A stretch of 64,000 nt of DNA from Planctomycetota bacterium (GTDB taxonomy: Bacteria > Planctomycetota > UBA1135 > GCA-002686595). The stretch lies in contig JAJDEU010000052.1 in assembly GCA_029259635.1 (NCBI GenBank), forward strand, positions 124,001 to 188,000, written 5' to 3'. The position numbers and the translations under genes were made by a program. Of this stretch, positions 35,292-44,800 are shown one piece after another. The notes below the pieces were generated by a model. The model saw only the letters and a list, made by a program, of their open reading frames with translations. It ran no database searches and was not told where the DNA came from. The stretch's first letter is position 1. Each line of letters begins with the position of its first letter.

Positions 35292-38200
35292 TTAGCGCTG
35301 GGAGGTGAGAGTCCGGTGGGTGCAACCGCAGTCGCCTTGAAGTGCGGATTCCATGTCGTAGCCCGCCCGTAGCCCGGCTCCGAACTCGTCGAATTCGGGG
35401 TCGTCCTGATCCTCGAGGTCGCCTGCCTCGTCGCCTTCCCCCTTCGAGTCTTTCTCCTTGGGTTTGGTCTTCGACAGAATCTTCTGAATGATGCGCTGTC
35501 GCTCTCGGTTCGCTTCCGCTCGCAATTCGTCATCGCGCCCAATCGAGAAGAGCTCACGTCCATCGACGAAGGTCCGCTCGCAGCGGCTCGTGTAGGAGAG
35601 CGGATTGCCCGACCAGATCGCGAGGTCGGCATCCTTCCCGACTTCGACCGAGCCCACGCGATCCTCGATTCCCAGCTGGATGGCTGGATTGATCGTCACC
35701 AACTTCAGCGCATCCTCCGAGGTCATTCCGCCGTACTTGACGAGCTTTGCGGCCTCGGTGTTGAGCCGCCGTGCATGGTCTGCGGAGTCGGAGTTGATCG
35801 AGGTGACGACGCCGACGTCGTGCATGATTCCGGCATTGCTGGGAATGGCATCGATGACCTCCAATTTGTAGGCCCACCAGTCGGCGAAGGTCGAGGCTCC
35901 GAGCGCCGACTTGGAGATGGCTTCGGCGACCTTGTAACCCTCGAGCACGTGCTGGAAGGTTCCGATCTTGAATCCGAGCTGGTCCGCGGTCTTGCACAGC
36001 ATCAGGATCTCGTCTTGTCGATAGCTGTGGCTGTGAATGAAGCGCTCATTCGCCGTAATCTCCCCAAGCGCTTCGAGCTCGAGGTCGCGGCGCGGCGGCA
36101 TCGTTCGACCGCGCAGGTCATCGGGGAGCGCCGCGTAGGCATCCAGCTTCGCGCGATACTCGCGACCGGCGAGCAATCGATCGCGAATGAGAGTGGCGAC
36201 GCCCATGCGGGTCTGCGGGTACTCGTCGGAGATCTGCGTTTGCTGCGCGACGCGCTTCGGATTCTCGCCGAGAGCGAACTTGATGCCGGGCATCGCTCCG
36301 CTAAATCGCATGCCGTCCGGATGGGGAGCGCCCCAGCGATTCTTGACAACACTGTTTTGACCGCCGACCGCATTGCCCGAACCGTGAAGTTGATTCGCCG
36401 CGGTCATTCCACCGGCGAGCTGACGATACCAGTTGATGTCATCGGGATTGATCACGTCGTTCACGCGCACTTCGGACGTGACTCTCTGGCCCATCTCGTT
36501 GACGGCGCCGCTGATCCCTGTGTGGCTGTGGCAATCGATCATGCCCGGCGTCAGGTGTGCGCCCTTTAGGTCGATGACGCGCGCGCTCCCCGCGTCAGGG
36601 GCGCGCAAGGCAGGCCCGACGTATTGGATGAGACCGCCGGAGATGAGGACAGCGCCCTTCTCGATGATCCCGTCCGGACCGGAGGTCCACACGATGGCGT
36701 TGGTGAACAGCACGTCGTCTTGAGCGGGAAGCTCGGAGAGACCGTACGCGCCGAAAGGGGTCGGCCAACTCTCGGGAATCGCGAGAGTCGAGGATTCGTC
36801 GTCTCTTTCCGTCTCATTTGCTTCTGGGCTTTCGTCGTCTGAATCCTCTTCGACGGGTCGGCGCGTGAAGTTTGCCGCGATCAACTGGCCGTCCGAATCG
36901 GCGAAGCTGCCAAAGAGCTCTTCGCCGCCGAAGCGACCGGAGAAGGTCCAGGTTCCCGCGCGGCCGAGCTCGTCGCCCTCGAATAGAAAGTCGATCCGGT
37001 CGCCGGTTCGGTTCAGCTTGCGCGCCTGCTTGTCATGCTCGCCGACGGTCAGTGTCAGCTTTTTCTTTTTGAGCGTGAAGGACAGGTCGAGCGGTTCGCG
37101 CTCTGCCGTGCGCGCGATCATGCCGGTCCATTCGCCGTCGTAGTCTACATCGGGAGCGGGGTTGACCTCGTAGCGCCGCCCGCCAACCCAGACGTCGCGA
37201 ATCTCGGTATCGTCGTCGAACAGAGCGCCGTCCGTCACGACGAGGTGCGCTTGATAACCGGTTGCGACGCGGCCCAGTCCGCCCGCGCCTTCGACTCCGA
37301 GCAGCTCGGCCGTACGCGTCGTCAACATGGCGAGCGCGTCCCGCTCCAAGAGTCCGTGCTCGATCGCGCGGCGCAGATTGGACCAAAAGGTCTTCTTGCG
37401 GCTCTTGAGCTTCGCCGTCGTCAGTGCGGTCGGAACCTCTGCGGCGATCAATCGGCGCGGGTTCGCCGGAGCTTGCTCCCAGCTCATGAGGCTGCGCAGA
37501 CTGACTCGATCGGCTTGAGCAAAGCTCGCGACTTCGGGCTCTTTCGGGAAGTTGAGCGGACAGAGGACAGCCACGCCCAGCTCACGGATTGCCGCAAGTC
37601 GCCGATACTCCGTACCCGATCCCAGGAGGATGAGCTCGCGGTTGAACTCGGAAGCGAGGCGTGCGGCGCGCAGAGTCTCGAGCTCACTCCGCGAGTCGAA
37701 CAGGAGTCGCGTTGCGTCGCGGCCGGTGCCCAGCGCTTCGAGCGCGGGGTGCGCGGCGGGCGGCTCGGTCAGCTGCGGTGCACGGCTATAGATTTCGAGC
37801 GAGCGCGCATACCAGTCGGCGTCGGAAAAGGTCTGGCGCAGGAGCGCGATCGAACCCATTTGCGAGGAGGGGTCGCCCGCTCGGCTCGGGCCGCCGGGAC
37901 TCCAGTCGTAGGGCGCGGTTTCGAACGCAAAGGCCTGATAGAGCTGGCTCGCCAGTCGCTCTGCGGTCGCGCTCGCCGTGTCCGTCTCCGAATCACCCAG
38001 CGCCACAAGCTCGCTCGTTCCGCGCAAGACACCGCCCTCGGGCGACAAGCTTGCCGCGGTAAAGCCCAGCGAGCGCATCATCTCGCGGTCGTCTTTGGAG
38101 ATCCCATCGCCGTCGAGTGCCGAGCGCTCGGGGGTGACCAGGGCATTCCAGTGCGAGCCCTGCTCGGTCGGCGCGGATGCCTCGACTTCGAAGTAGGGCT

Positions 38201-38501
38201 CGATCAGACCCGCGTAGATGAAGAGTCCCGTGCAGTCCCAAGTGCGAGCTCCGGCGGGAGCTTCGGCGCCGCTCTCCACGGAGACGATCATCCCGCCCTG
38301 CAACACGATCGTGGCATCGTCGATCTGTTCACCGGGCGCGGGAATCAAGGTCGCATGGACCAGGGCGTGCCAGCGCGGATCGATGTGGCGCGGACCGCGC
38401 TGGGGTGCCTGCGCAGAGACTAGGGAGGCGAGCGTGAGGAGAGCGCAAGCGAGGGACGCGAGCGACCTAATGGGACTTTGAAGGGCTGTCTTGTGAAACA
38501 T
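35292..38501 (-). CDS. Exported tandem amidohydrolase with one apparently metal-poor half
   Basis: The 1069-residue product has a signal peptide (about residues 1-32, ending LVSAQA) and two amidohydrolase domains. The first (about 35-500) opens with WHALVHATLIPAPG and reads IYAGLIEPYFEVEAS where the HxH metal pair should be, so it looks metal-free. A beta-rich insert follows (about 500-590, DGEWTGMIARTA to ELFGSFADS), then an acidic linker. The second domain (about 610-1040) has LTPGMIDCHSH with His658 and His660 intact, a later SHSYRQDEIL and GVVTSINSDSAD with a candidate metal Asp. The start at ATG 38501 gives the signal peptide; upstream in-frame sequence lacks coding character. It forms an operon with the next amidohydrolase. 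Confidence 0.82.
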   Translation of the reverse strand: MFHKTALQSPIRSLASLACALLTLASLVSAQAPQRGPRHIDPRWHALVHATLIPAPGEQIDDATIVLQGGMIVSVESGAEAPAGARTWDCTGLFIYAGLIEPYFEVEASAPTEQGSHWNALVTPERSALDGDGISKDDREMMRSLGFTAASLSPEGGVLRGTSELVALGDSETDTASATAERLASQLYQAFAFETAPYDWSPGGPSRAGDPSSQMGSIALLRQTFSDADWYARSLEIYSRAPQLTEPPAAHPALEALGTGRDATRLLFDSRSELETLRAARLASEFNRELILLGSGTEYRRLAAIRELGVAVLCPLNFPKEPEVASFAQADRVSLRSLMSWEQAPANPRRLIAAEVPTALTTAKLKSRKKTFWSNLRRAIEHGLLERDALAMLTTRTAELLGVEGAGGLGRVATGYQAHLVVTDGALFDDDTEIRDVWVGGRRYEVNPAPDVDYDGEWTGMIARTAEREPLDLSFTLKKKKLTLTVGEHDKQARKLNRTGDRIDFLFEGDELGRAGTWTFSGRFGGEELFGSFADSDGQLIAANFTRRPVEEDSDDESPEANETERDDESSTLAIPESWPTPFGAYGLSELPAQDDVLFTNAIVWTSGPDGIIEKGAVLISGGLIQYVGPALRAPDAGSARVIDLKGAHLTPGMIDCHSHTGISGAVNEMGQRVTSEVRVNDVINPDDINWYRQLAGGMTAANQLHGSGNAVGGQNSVVKNRWGAPHPDGMRFSGAMPGIKFALGENPKRVAQQTQISDEYPQTRMGVATLIRDRLLAGREYRAKLDAYAALPDDLRGRTMPPRRDLELEALGEITANERFIHSHSYRQDEILMLCKTADQLGFKIGTFQHVLEGYKVAEAISKSALGASTFADWWAYKLEVIDAIPSNAGIMHDVGVVTSINSDSADHARRLNTEAAKLVKYGGMTSEDALKLVTINPAIQLGIEDRVGSVEVGKDADLAIWSGNPLSYTSRCERTFVDGRELFSIGRDDELRAEANRERQRIIQKILSKTKPKEKDSKGEGDEAGDLEDQDDPEFDEFGAGLRAGYDMESALQGDCGCTHRTLTSQR

Positions 38502-38522
38502 GCCGCGGATAATAGCGCGGCA
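38499..38522 (-). promoter_or_regulatory. Hairpin and -10-like box at the amidohydrolase start codon
   Basis: A perfect 7-bp inverted repeat (38501-38507 with 38516-38522) flanks an 8-base centre. On the minus strand it contains TATTAT (38514-38509), seven bases before the A of the ATG at 38501. No ribosome-binding site is present. This could be a leaderless promoter with the start codon at the transcript end, or an RNA hairpin covering the start. No convincing -35 box was found. Confidence 0.3.
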
Positions 38523-38559
38523 TCCGTCGAGAAGAACGGCTTCTACGCAGCTCGAACTC

Positions 38560-39315
38560 TTAAAGCTCGGTGACTTGCGAGCCTGGGACCATATCGAGCT
38601 TGTCGCCCTTCTCGAACCGTACCCAGCACTTGGTTCCACCGTCGTAATCTGGCGCTCGCAGGAGGAGCTTGGCGGGGGAGCCCATGGCCGTGCAGGCGAC
38701 CTCGCGAACCGTGTCCGCGCCGCGCCACAACCGAACAAAGGCATTCTCCTCCCAGACCTTCTGAATCGTCGTCGACTCCATGTGCCCGGGATGCACCTCG
38801 AGCTCGCGCGGGAGCTTCATCAAGACCTCCATGATTGAGTGGTGGAGATCTTCGAAAGTGGTGTGGTCCGGCCCGCGGGTGCCACCCACGGAATCCTTGA
38901 AGAGTGTGTCGCCGGTGAAGACGCGCTCTTCGTTGATGAGAAAGGCCAGCTGACCGCTGGTGTGCCCGGGAATATGAAGAGTGCGAATGTTGAGTCCACC
39001 GGTGGTGATCTCTTCGCCGCCGCTGAGCTCCACGTCGAGGTTGGCATTCAGCTTTTCAAACCACCGGCGCTCCTGGCTGCCGCCACACACCGGGCATCCG
39101 AACTTAGTCTGGAACTCGGAGTTGTGAGCGACGTGATCGATGTGGTGGTGCGTACACAGGACGTGGGTCACTTCGAGCTTGAGCTCCTCGATACGATCCA
39201 TAATCGGTTGCGTCGGACCACCGGTGTCGATGATGACGGCTTTGCGCGAGGCAGTATCTCCAACGAGCCAGGTGTTGGAGAGCCAGTTATCGCTCATGGA
39301 CTTTTCGACAATCAT
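38560..39315 (-). CDS. MBL-fold metallo-hydrolase (glyoxalase II-like)
   Basis: The 251-residue product has the beta-lactamase-fold metal motif THHHIDHVAHN near residue 55 and later LHIPGHTSGQLAFL, VFTGDTLFKDSVGG and EVHPGHMES. These are the ligands H-x-H-x-D-H, H, D and H in family order. Glyoxalase II and related thioester hydrolases share this pattern. It starts 48 bases after the alcohol dehydrogenase stop on the same strand and is probably co-transcribed. A thioester-hydrolysing step after aldehyde oxidation to an S-acyl thiol is a natural reading, but the thiol cofactor is not known. The enzyme should be cytoplasmic. Confidence 0.85.
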   Translation of the reverse strand: MIVEKSMSDNWLSNTWLVGDTASRKAVIIDTGGPTQPIMDRIEELKLEVTHVLCTHHHIDHVAHNSEFQTKFGCPVCGGSQERRWFEKLNANLDVELSGGEEITTGGLNIRTLHIPGHTSGQLAFLINEERVFTGDTLFKDSVGGTRGPDHTTFEDLHHSIMEVLMKLPRELEVHPGHMESTTIQKVWEENAFVRLWRGADTVREVACTAMGSPAKLLLRAPDYDGGTKCWVRFEKGDKLDMVPGSQVTEL

Positions 39316-39363
39316 GATTCGTCTTCGGGTGGGTTCGGGGAGAGGCGGTGGCGAGCGGGAAGA

Positions 39364-40470
39364 CTATTCGAATTCAATGACGGTGCGAATTCCGTCTTGG
39401 GCTTCCATCAACTCGAAGGAGCGGTTGATGTCGTCGAGCGGAAGGCGGTGGGTGACGAAGCCGTCGAGGTCGAGCTTGCCCTCCAAGTAGAGGTCGACGA
39501 GCTGGGGGACGTGGGTGCGTCCGCGCGCTCCACCAAAACTTCCGCCTTGCACGCGGCGACCGGTGATCAGGAGGCGTGGAATTATCTTGAGCTCTTCACC
39601 TCTGCCCGCGACGCCGAGCACGGTGCACAAGCCCCAGCCCATGCGCGCGGCTTCGACCGCTTGACCCATGACGTCGACGCGCCCGGTGGCTTCGAAGGTG
39701 TAGTCGCAGCCCATGCCGTCCGTCATCTCCAGGATCTGATCGAGGGCATCCGGTCCAGCGAGCAAGGTGTCCGTCGCTCCGTACTTGCGAGCGAGCTCGA
39801 GTCGCTCTTCGGATAAATCCACGGCGAGGATGCGCTCGGCGCCGCGCAGCTTCGAACCCGCGATGGCGCCCAAGCCGACCATGCCGGTTCCGAAGATGGC
39901 GCAAGTGGAACCGGGCTCGACCTCGGCCTTCCACAGGGCCGCCGCGATGCCCGTGGTCGCGCCGCAGGCGAGCAAGCAAGCGGCGGCGAGGTCCGCGCGC
40001 TTGTCGATCTTCGCCAGCGCGATCTCGGGCATGACGGTGTACTCGGCAAAAGTGCTGCACCCCATGAAGTGACGCATCGGCTCGCCGTCGCGCGAGAGCC
40101 GCGCCGTGCCGTCGGGCAGGTAGCCCAATCCCTGCTGCTCGCGAATCGAGAGACAGATGTTGGTCTTGCCGCTCTCACAGTGGGAGCACACGCCGCACTC
40201 GGGGGAGAACAGGGTGACGACGTGATCGCCAACGGCGAGGCCCACAACGCCGGGGCCGACGGCTTCGACAACGCCGGCACCTTCGTGCCCGAGGACAGTC
40301 GGAAAATAGCCCGAGGGGTCCACGCCACTCATCGTGTACAGGTCGGTGTGGCAGACACCGCAGGCGTGTAGCTTGACGCGCACCTCGCCCTCGCGGGGAT
40401 CGGCGAGGTCGAGCTCTTGGACAACGAGCGGTTGGGCAAACTCTTCGAGAACGGCGGCGCGAATCTTCAT
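39364..40470 (-). CDS. Zinc-dependent class III-type alcohol dehydrogenase
   Basis: The 368-residue product has the catalytic zinc site ACGVCHTDLY, GHEGAGVVEAVG, structural zinc cysteines in CGVCSHCESGKTNIC, and the NAD-binding IFGTGMVGLGAIAG glycine loop followed by the acidic ILAVDLSEER. The sequence pattern and length resemble the S-(hydroxymethyl)glutathione dehydrogenase/mycothiol-dependent formaldehyde dehydrogenase group. It likely oxidises a thiol-aldehyde adduct or primary alcohol with NAD. The start at 40470 follows an AGGAG about nine bases upstream on the minus strand. Longer upstream starts add non-conserved sequence. Its partner downstream is an MBL-fold thioester hydrolase, consistent with aldehyde detoxification. 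Confidence 0.9.
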   Translation of the reverse strand: MKIRAAVLEEFAQPLVVQELDLADPREGEVRVKLHACGVCHTDLYTMSGVDPSGYFPTVLGHEGAGVVEAVGPGVVGLAVGDHVVTLFSPECGVCSHCESGKTNICLSIREQQGLGYLPDGTARLSRDGEPMRHFMGCSTFAEYTVMPEIALAKIDKRADLAAACLLACGATTGIAAALWKAEVEPGSTCAIFGTGMVGLGAIAGSKLRGAERILAVDLSEERLELARKYGATDTLLAGPDALDQILEMTDGMGCDYTFEATGRVDVMGQAVEAARMGWGLCTVLGVAGRGEELKIIPRLLITGRRVQGGSFGGARGRTHVPQLVDLYLEGKLDLDGFVTHRLPLDDINRSFELMEAQDGIRTVIEFE

Positions 40471-40725
40471 GGGTGGGGCTCCTTGAGGTGACGGGATTCT
40501 AGTGGCGAGGTGGCGCGGTCGGCGAGTTTTCTTCCTCGAGTGACCCAATCGCGGGCAGGCTCGAAACTCCGTTCTTGCGGACCTCGGAGGGTTCGTACAC
40601 TTTTGCCCATTCCGAGCGACTCTCGCCCCGCTCTGCCCGCTACTCTCCGAGCCGAATCTCGCACTCTCGGCCTCGCGGGGAGCCCGCGCTCCGCCGACCT
40701 TCAAACCACCTTTCAGAAACTCGCC

Positions 40726-41871
40726 ATGGCGCGTCTGACAACTCTCGCTTGTCTCTGCTTCCTCTCCGCCTCGACGGTGCTTCACGCCCAAGGTCCGCCG
40801 AGTCCTGTCCGAGTCGCGGACGTGCGCGTCGAGCCGGTCCAGGTGCGGCGTAAGGTCACCGGTGAGATTCGGGCGGTTCGGCGCGCTCGAATCGCTGCCG
40901 AGGAGCCCGGTTGGGTCAGTGAGCTGGCCGTGCGCCCCGGCCAGGCCGTCGAGCAGGGAGCGCTCCTGGCGCGCCTCGACTCGCGCAAGCTCGAGCTGGA
41001 GCTCATGAATGCGGAAGCGGAGAGCCTGCGCGTCTCCGTCGTTTTAACCGAACGGAAAAATGCCAGCGAGCGCGCACAGGCGGATCTCGCCGCGCTCCTC
41101 TCACTCTCTGAACGAGGCGCCGCCAATCCGAAAGAGTTGCGCGACGCCGAGTTCGATGCGCGCGCGGCGAGCGCTCGCGAGCAGCAGGCCGAACATGAGC
41201 ACGGCGCGCTCGAAGCCCGGGCGGAGCTTCTTCGAGCGAGAATCGAAGACACGGTCATTCGCGCGCCGTGGGCGGGTCGCGTCGTCGCTAAACATACCGA
41301 GGTCGGTCAGTGGGTCACGCTGGGCGGCGACGTGGTGGAGCTGGTCTCGATGACGGAGCTCGAAGCTTGGCTCGTTGTTCCTCAGCAACAGTTCGGCGCG
41401 CTCGAGCAGTCGGTCGCCAAGATCGAGCTGCGCATCGACGCGACAGAGGAGACCGTGTTCACCAAGGACTACCGCAGCGTTCCGCTCATCGACCCGCGCG
41501 GCCGCAGCTTCGACCTGGTGGCAGATTTGGTTCAAGACGGTCGCCTGGCGGCCGGGATGTCGGTAACCGCGTGGGTGCCGACGGGCGCCGAGAAAGAGAG
41601 CACGCTGGTGCCGCGGTCGGCGATTCTGCGCGGCGAGACAGGCTCCTATGTCTACGTAGTGACGCCGGGTGCTGAGGGTGCGCCGGCGATGGCCATGATG
41701 ATGCCGGTCGTGGTGACGTACTCGATCGGAGACGATGCCGTTGTGCTCGCGCACGGCCTTGCGCTCGGCATGCAGGTCGTCACCGAGGGTAAAGAGCGGC
41801 TGTACCCGATGGCACCGATCATCCCGCTTCCCGCGGGCGCAGGCGCACCGGATGAGGCGGCGGGCCAATGA
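40726..41871 (+). CDS. RND efflux membrane fusion protein
   Basis: The 381-residue product has an N-terminal signal peptide (about residues 1-22, ending STVLHAQ). A lipoyl half-motif comes next (GEIRAVRRARIAAEEPGWVSELAVRPGQAVEQGALLARLD), then a coiled-coil hairpin of about residues 95-170 rich in Ala, Glu and Arg. The second lipoyl half follows (IRAPWAGRVVAKHTEVGQWV), then beta-barrel and membrane-proximal domains with LVPRSAILRGETGSYVYVV. It links an inner-membrane RND pump to an outer-membrane channel in the periplasm. Its stop overlaps the pump gene's start (ATGA). The upstream in-frame stretch from 40510 lacks a ribosome site and coding character, so ATG 40726 was chosen. Confidence 0.92.
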   Translation: MARLTTLACLCFLSASTVLHAQGPPSPVRVADVRVEPVQVRRKVTGEIRAVRRARIAAEEPGWVSELAVRPGQAVEQGALLARLDSRKLELELMNAEAESLRVSVVLTERKNASERAQADLAALLSLSERGAANPKELRDAEFDARAASAREQQAEHEHGALEARAELLRARIEDTVIRAPWAGRVVAKHTEVGQWVTLGGDVVELVSMTELEAWLVVPQQQFGALEQSVAKIELRIDATEETVFTKDYRSVPLIDPRGRSFDLVADLVQDGRLAAGMSVTAWVPTGAEKESTLVPRSAILRGETGSYVYVVTPGAEGAPAMAMMMPVVVTYSIGDDAVVLAHGLALGMQVVTEGKERLYPMAPIIPLPAGAGAPDEAAGQ

Positions 41872-44800
41872 TTCAGACGGCGGTCAAGCAACCGGTTTCG
41901 GTTGCGGTGGGTGTGCTTCTCATTCTGCTGGGCGGGATCGTTGCGTTTCAGCGGATCGCGATTCAGCTGACGCCGAACGTCGAGGACACGATCGTCTCGG
42001 TCTCGACGTTCTGGGAGGGCGCGAGTCCGCACGAGATCGAGCAGGAGGTCATCGACGAGCAAGAAGACAAGCTGCAGGGACTCTCCGGTCTCAAGGGCAT
42101 CACCAGCAAGAGTCAGCAGGGCGTGGGCGGAATCCGACTCGAGTTTGCGGTCGGGACGCCGAAGGAAGTGGCGCTGCGAGAGGTGTCGGAGAAGCTGCGC
42201 GAGGTACCCGAGTATCCGAGCGGAGTCGACGAGCCGGTGATCGAGGCTTCGGATCCCGACACGAAGGACTACATCGCTTGGGTGGTGTTGGAGACGACCG
42301 ATCCGGTGCTCGACATTCGCGACCTTCAGGACTTCACGCTCGATCGAGTGGTCCCGATCTTCGAGCGCATTCCCGGCATGGCCGAGGTCAACGCGTTGGG
42401 CGGGCGCGAACGCGAGGTCCAGATCCTGTTCGATCCGACTGCGCTGGCCCTGCGCGGGCTGTCGGTGGATCGAATGGTTGCGGCGATCCAGAGCACGAAC
42501 CAGAACCGGTCGGCCGGTGAAGTAGCGGAATCCCAGTCGGATGTCCGGCTGAGGCTCGTCTCCAAGTATTCGAGTGTCCGGCAAGTCGAGGAGACCGTCG
42601 TCGCTCAGACCGAAGCGGGGCCGGTCCGATTGTCGGATGTTGCGACGGTCGAGGAGACTTTTAAGGAGCCGCGAACCTTTGTGCGCTCACGTGGGCGACA
42701 GGTCATCGCGATCAACTTTCAGCGTGAAATCGGCTCCAACGTGATGGAGGTCATGGATCGCTTGCGGCGCGAGATTGAGCGAGTCAATCAGCCGGGCGAG
42801 ATCCTGGACCGGCGCGCGCGGGAGTTGGGGCTGAGCGGAACGCTCAAGCTCCAGCAGGTCTTCGACCAGACCATCTACATCGACGACGCGCTCATGCTCG
42901 TGCGCAACAACATTTGGATCGGCGGAGCGCTTGCGATCTTGGTGCTCTTGCTCTTCTTGCGCTCGCTGCGCAGTGCCGGAATCATCGCGCTCGCAATTCC
43001 GATCTCCGTGATTGGAGCGGTGGTCTTGATGGTCTCGCTCGGTCGCTCGGTGAACGTGATCTCGTTGGCTGGAATGGCCTTCGCGGTCGGCATGGTGGTG
43101 GACAACGCGATCGTGGTGCTCGAGAACATCTACCGACACCTCGAGCTCGGCAAGAGCCGCTTTCAAGCGGCCGTCGATGGTACGCGCGAAGTCTTTGGCG
43201 CAATCTTGGCCGCGACTCTGACGACCGTCTGTGTGTTCATTCCGATCTTGTTGATCGAGGAAGAAGCGGGCCAACTGTTTCGGGACATCGCTCTCGCGAT
43301 CGTGGCTTCCGTCAGCCTGAGCTTGGTCGTCTCTGTCACCGTGATTCCGACCTGCGCCTCGCGGCTCCTGCGGGCAAGGCGCACTTCCGATACGGAGAAG
43401 AGTCGACTCTCGCTCCCGCGCTTAGTCGGGAATGGCGTCTATTGGCTGTGTGGCAGCGTGACCGCACGCATCGCCTTGGTGCTCGCCTTCGCCGGACTCT
43501 CGGTAGTCGGCACGCTCGCTCTCATGCCGCCCGCCGACTACTTACCGGTGGGCAATCGCAACCTGTTCTTTGGTCTGATGATTCCGCCGCCGGGGTACAA
43601 CCTCGAGCAACGTTCCGACCTGGGAGCGCGCGTCGAGGAGACCATTCGGCCGTTCTGGGAGGCGGGCCAGCTCGAGCGGGGAACCGCGGACTACGCGAAG
43701 GCCGAGGCCGCTCTGCCCGAGGTTCCGACCTTCGACTTCGCGACCATGCAGCCGGGAGCGCCCGTTGTTCCCGCGCCACTGGAAAACTACTTCTTGGTCG
43801 CCCTCGAGGATGTGCTCTTCCACGGGGCGATCTCCGACGATCCCGAGCGCGTCATCGACATCTCCGCCCTGTTCGCGCACGCGACTCGCGGGGACGTGGC
43901 TCCCGGCGTCTTCGCTTTTGGCTTCCAGGTTCCGCTCTTTCAGTTGGGCGGCAACTCCGGCTCGGCGGTGAAGATCAACTTCGTCGGCGATGACCTCGAC
44001 GAGGTTTCGGCCAGCGCTTTCGCCGTCTTCATGGAGATGATGATGCAGTACGGACCGGGCACCACTCAGCCGGATCCGGCGAACTTCAACGTGCCCGGGC
44101 CCGAGCTGCGAGTGGTTCCGAATCTGGTTCGCCTGGCGGAGGCGGGGTTGTCGCCGGCTGAGCTCGGTCTGGCGGTGCAAGCGCTCGGCGACGGAGCGAT
44201 TATCGGCGACTACGAGGTGGGCGGACAGACGATTGACCTGAAGTTGATTGCGAAGGAGGGCGCGTTTCTCGGCGACCTGGGCGAGACCCCGATCGCGACC
44301 CCGCTCGGAGGAGTGCTGCCGCTCTCGAGCTTGTGCGAGCTGCAGCGCGTGAACGCGGCGGCGCAAATCAACCGCGTCGCGCGGCAGAGATCGGTGACGC
44401 TGCAGTTCACGCCCCAGGGTGTTCCGCTGGAGCAGGCGGTGGCGGGAGTGGCGAGCTTGCTCGAGCAGAAGCGCGCGGAAGGCGCAATTCCTCCGGGCGT
44501 CGAGACGAGTTTTTCCGGTTCGGCTAGCAAGTTGGGCGCGGTGCGGAGCGCCATGCTCGGCGACGGCACGTTCGCGGGGATCCTCTCGAGTTCCCTGGTC
44601 CTCGCGCTCTTGGTGGTCTACCTCCTGATGTGCGTGCTGTTCCAGAGCTTCCTGCGCCCAGCCGTGATCATGTTCAGCGTGCCGCTCGCAACGCTGGGCG
44701 GTTTCGCCGCTCTGCAAGGCGTTCACCTCTGGAGTTTGTCCGATCCCTACATGCCGCTCCAGAACCTGGATGTGCTGACCATGCTCGGCTTCATCATCCT

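Noticed and set aside
37035-38423. Plus-strand frame of 462 codons
   Set aside because: It is antisense to the tandem amidohydrolase gene, whose domain motifs are clear on the other strand.
38502-38744. Upstream extension of the tandem amidohydrolase gene
   Set aside because: It would put 81 Arg/Ser-rich residues before a clean signal peptide and would overlap the MBL-fold gene.
40510-40725. Upstream extension of the RND fusion-protein gene
   Set aside because: It adds 72 Arg-rich residues before a clear signal peptide, with no ribosome site.
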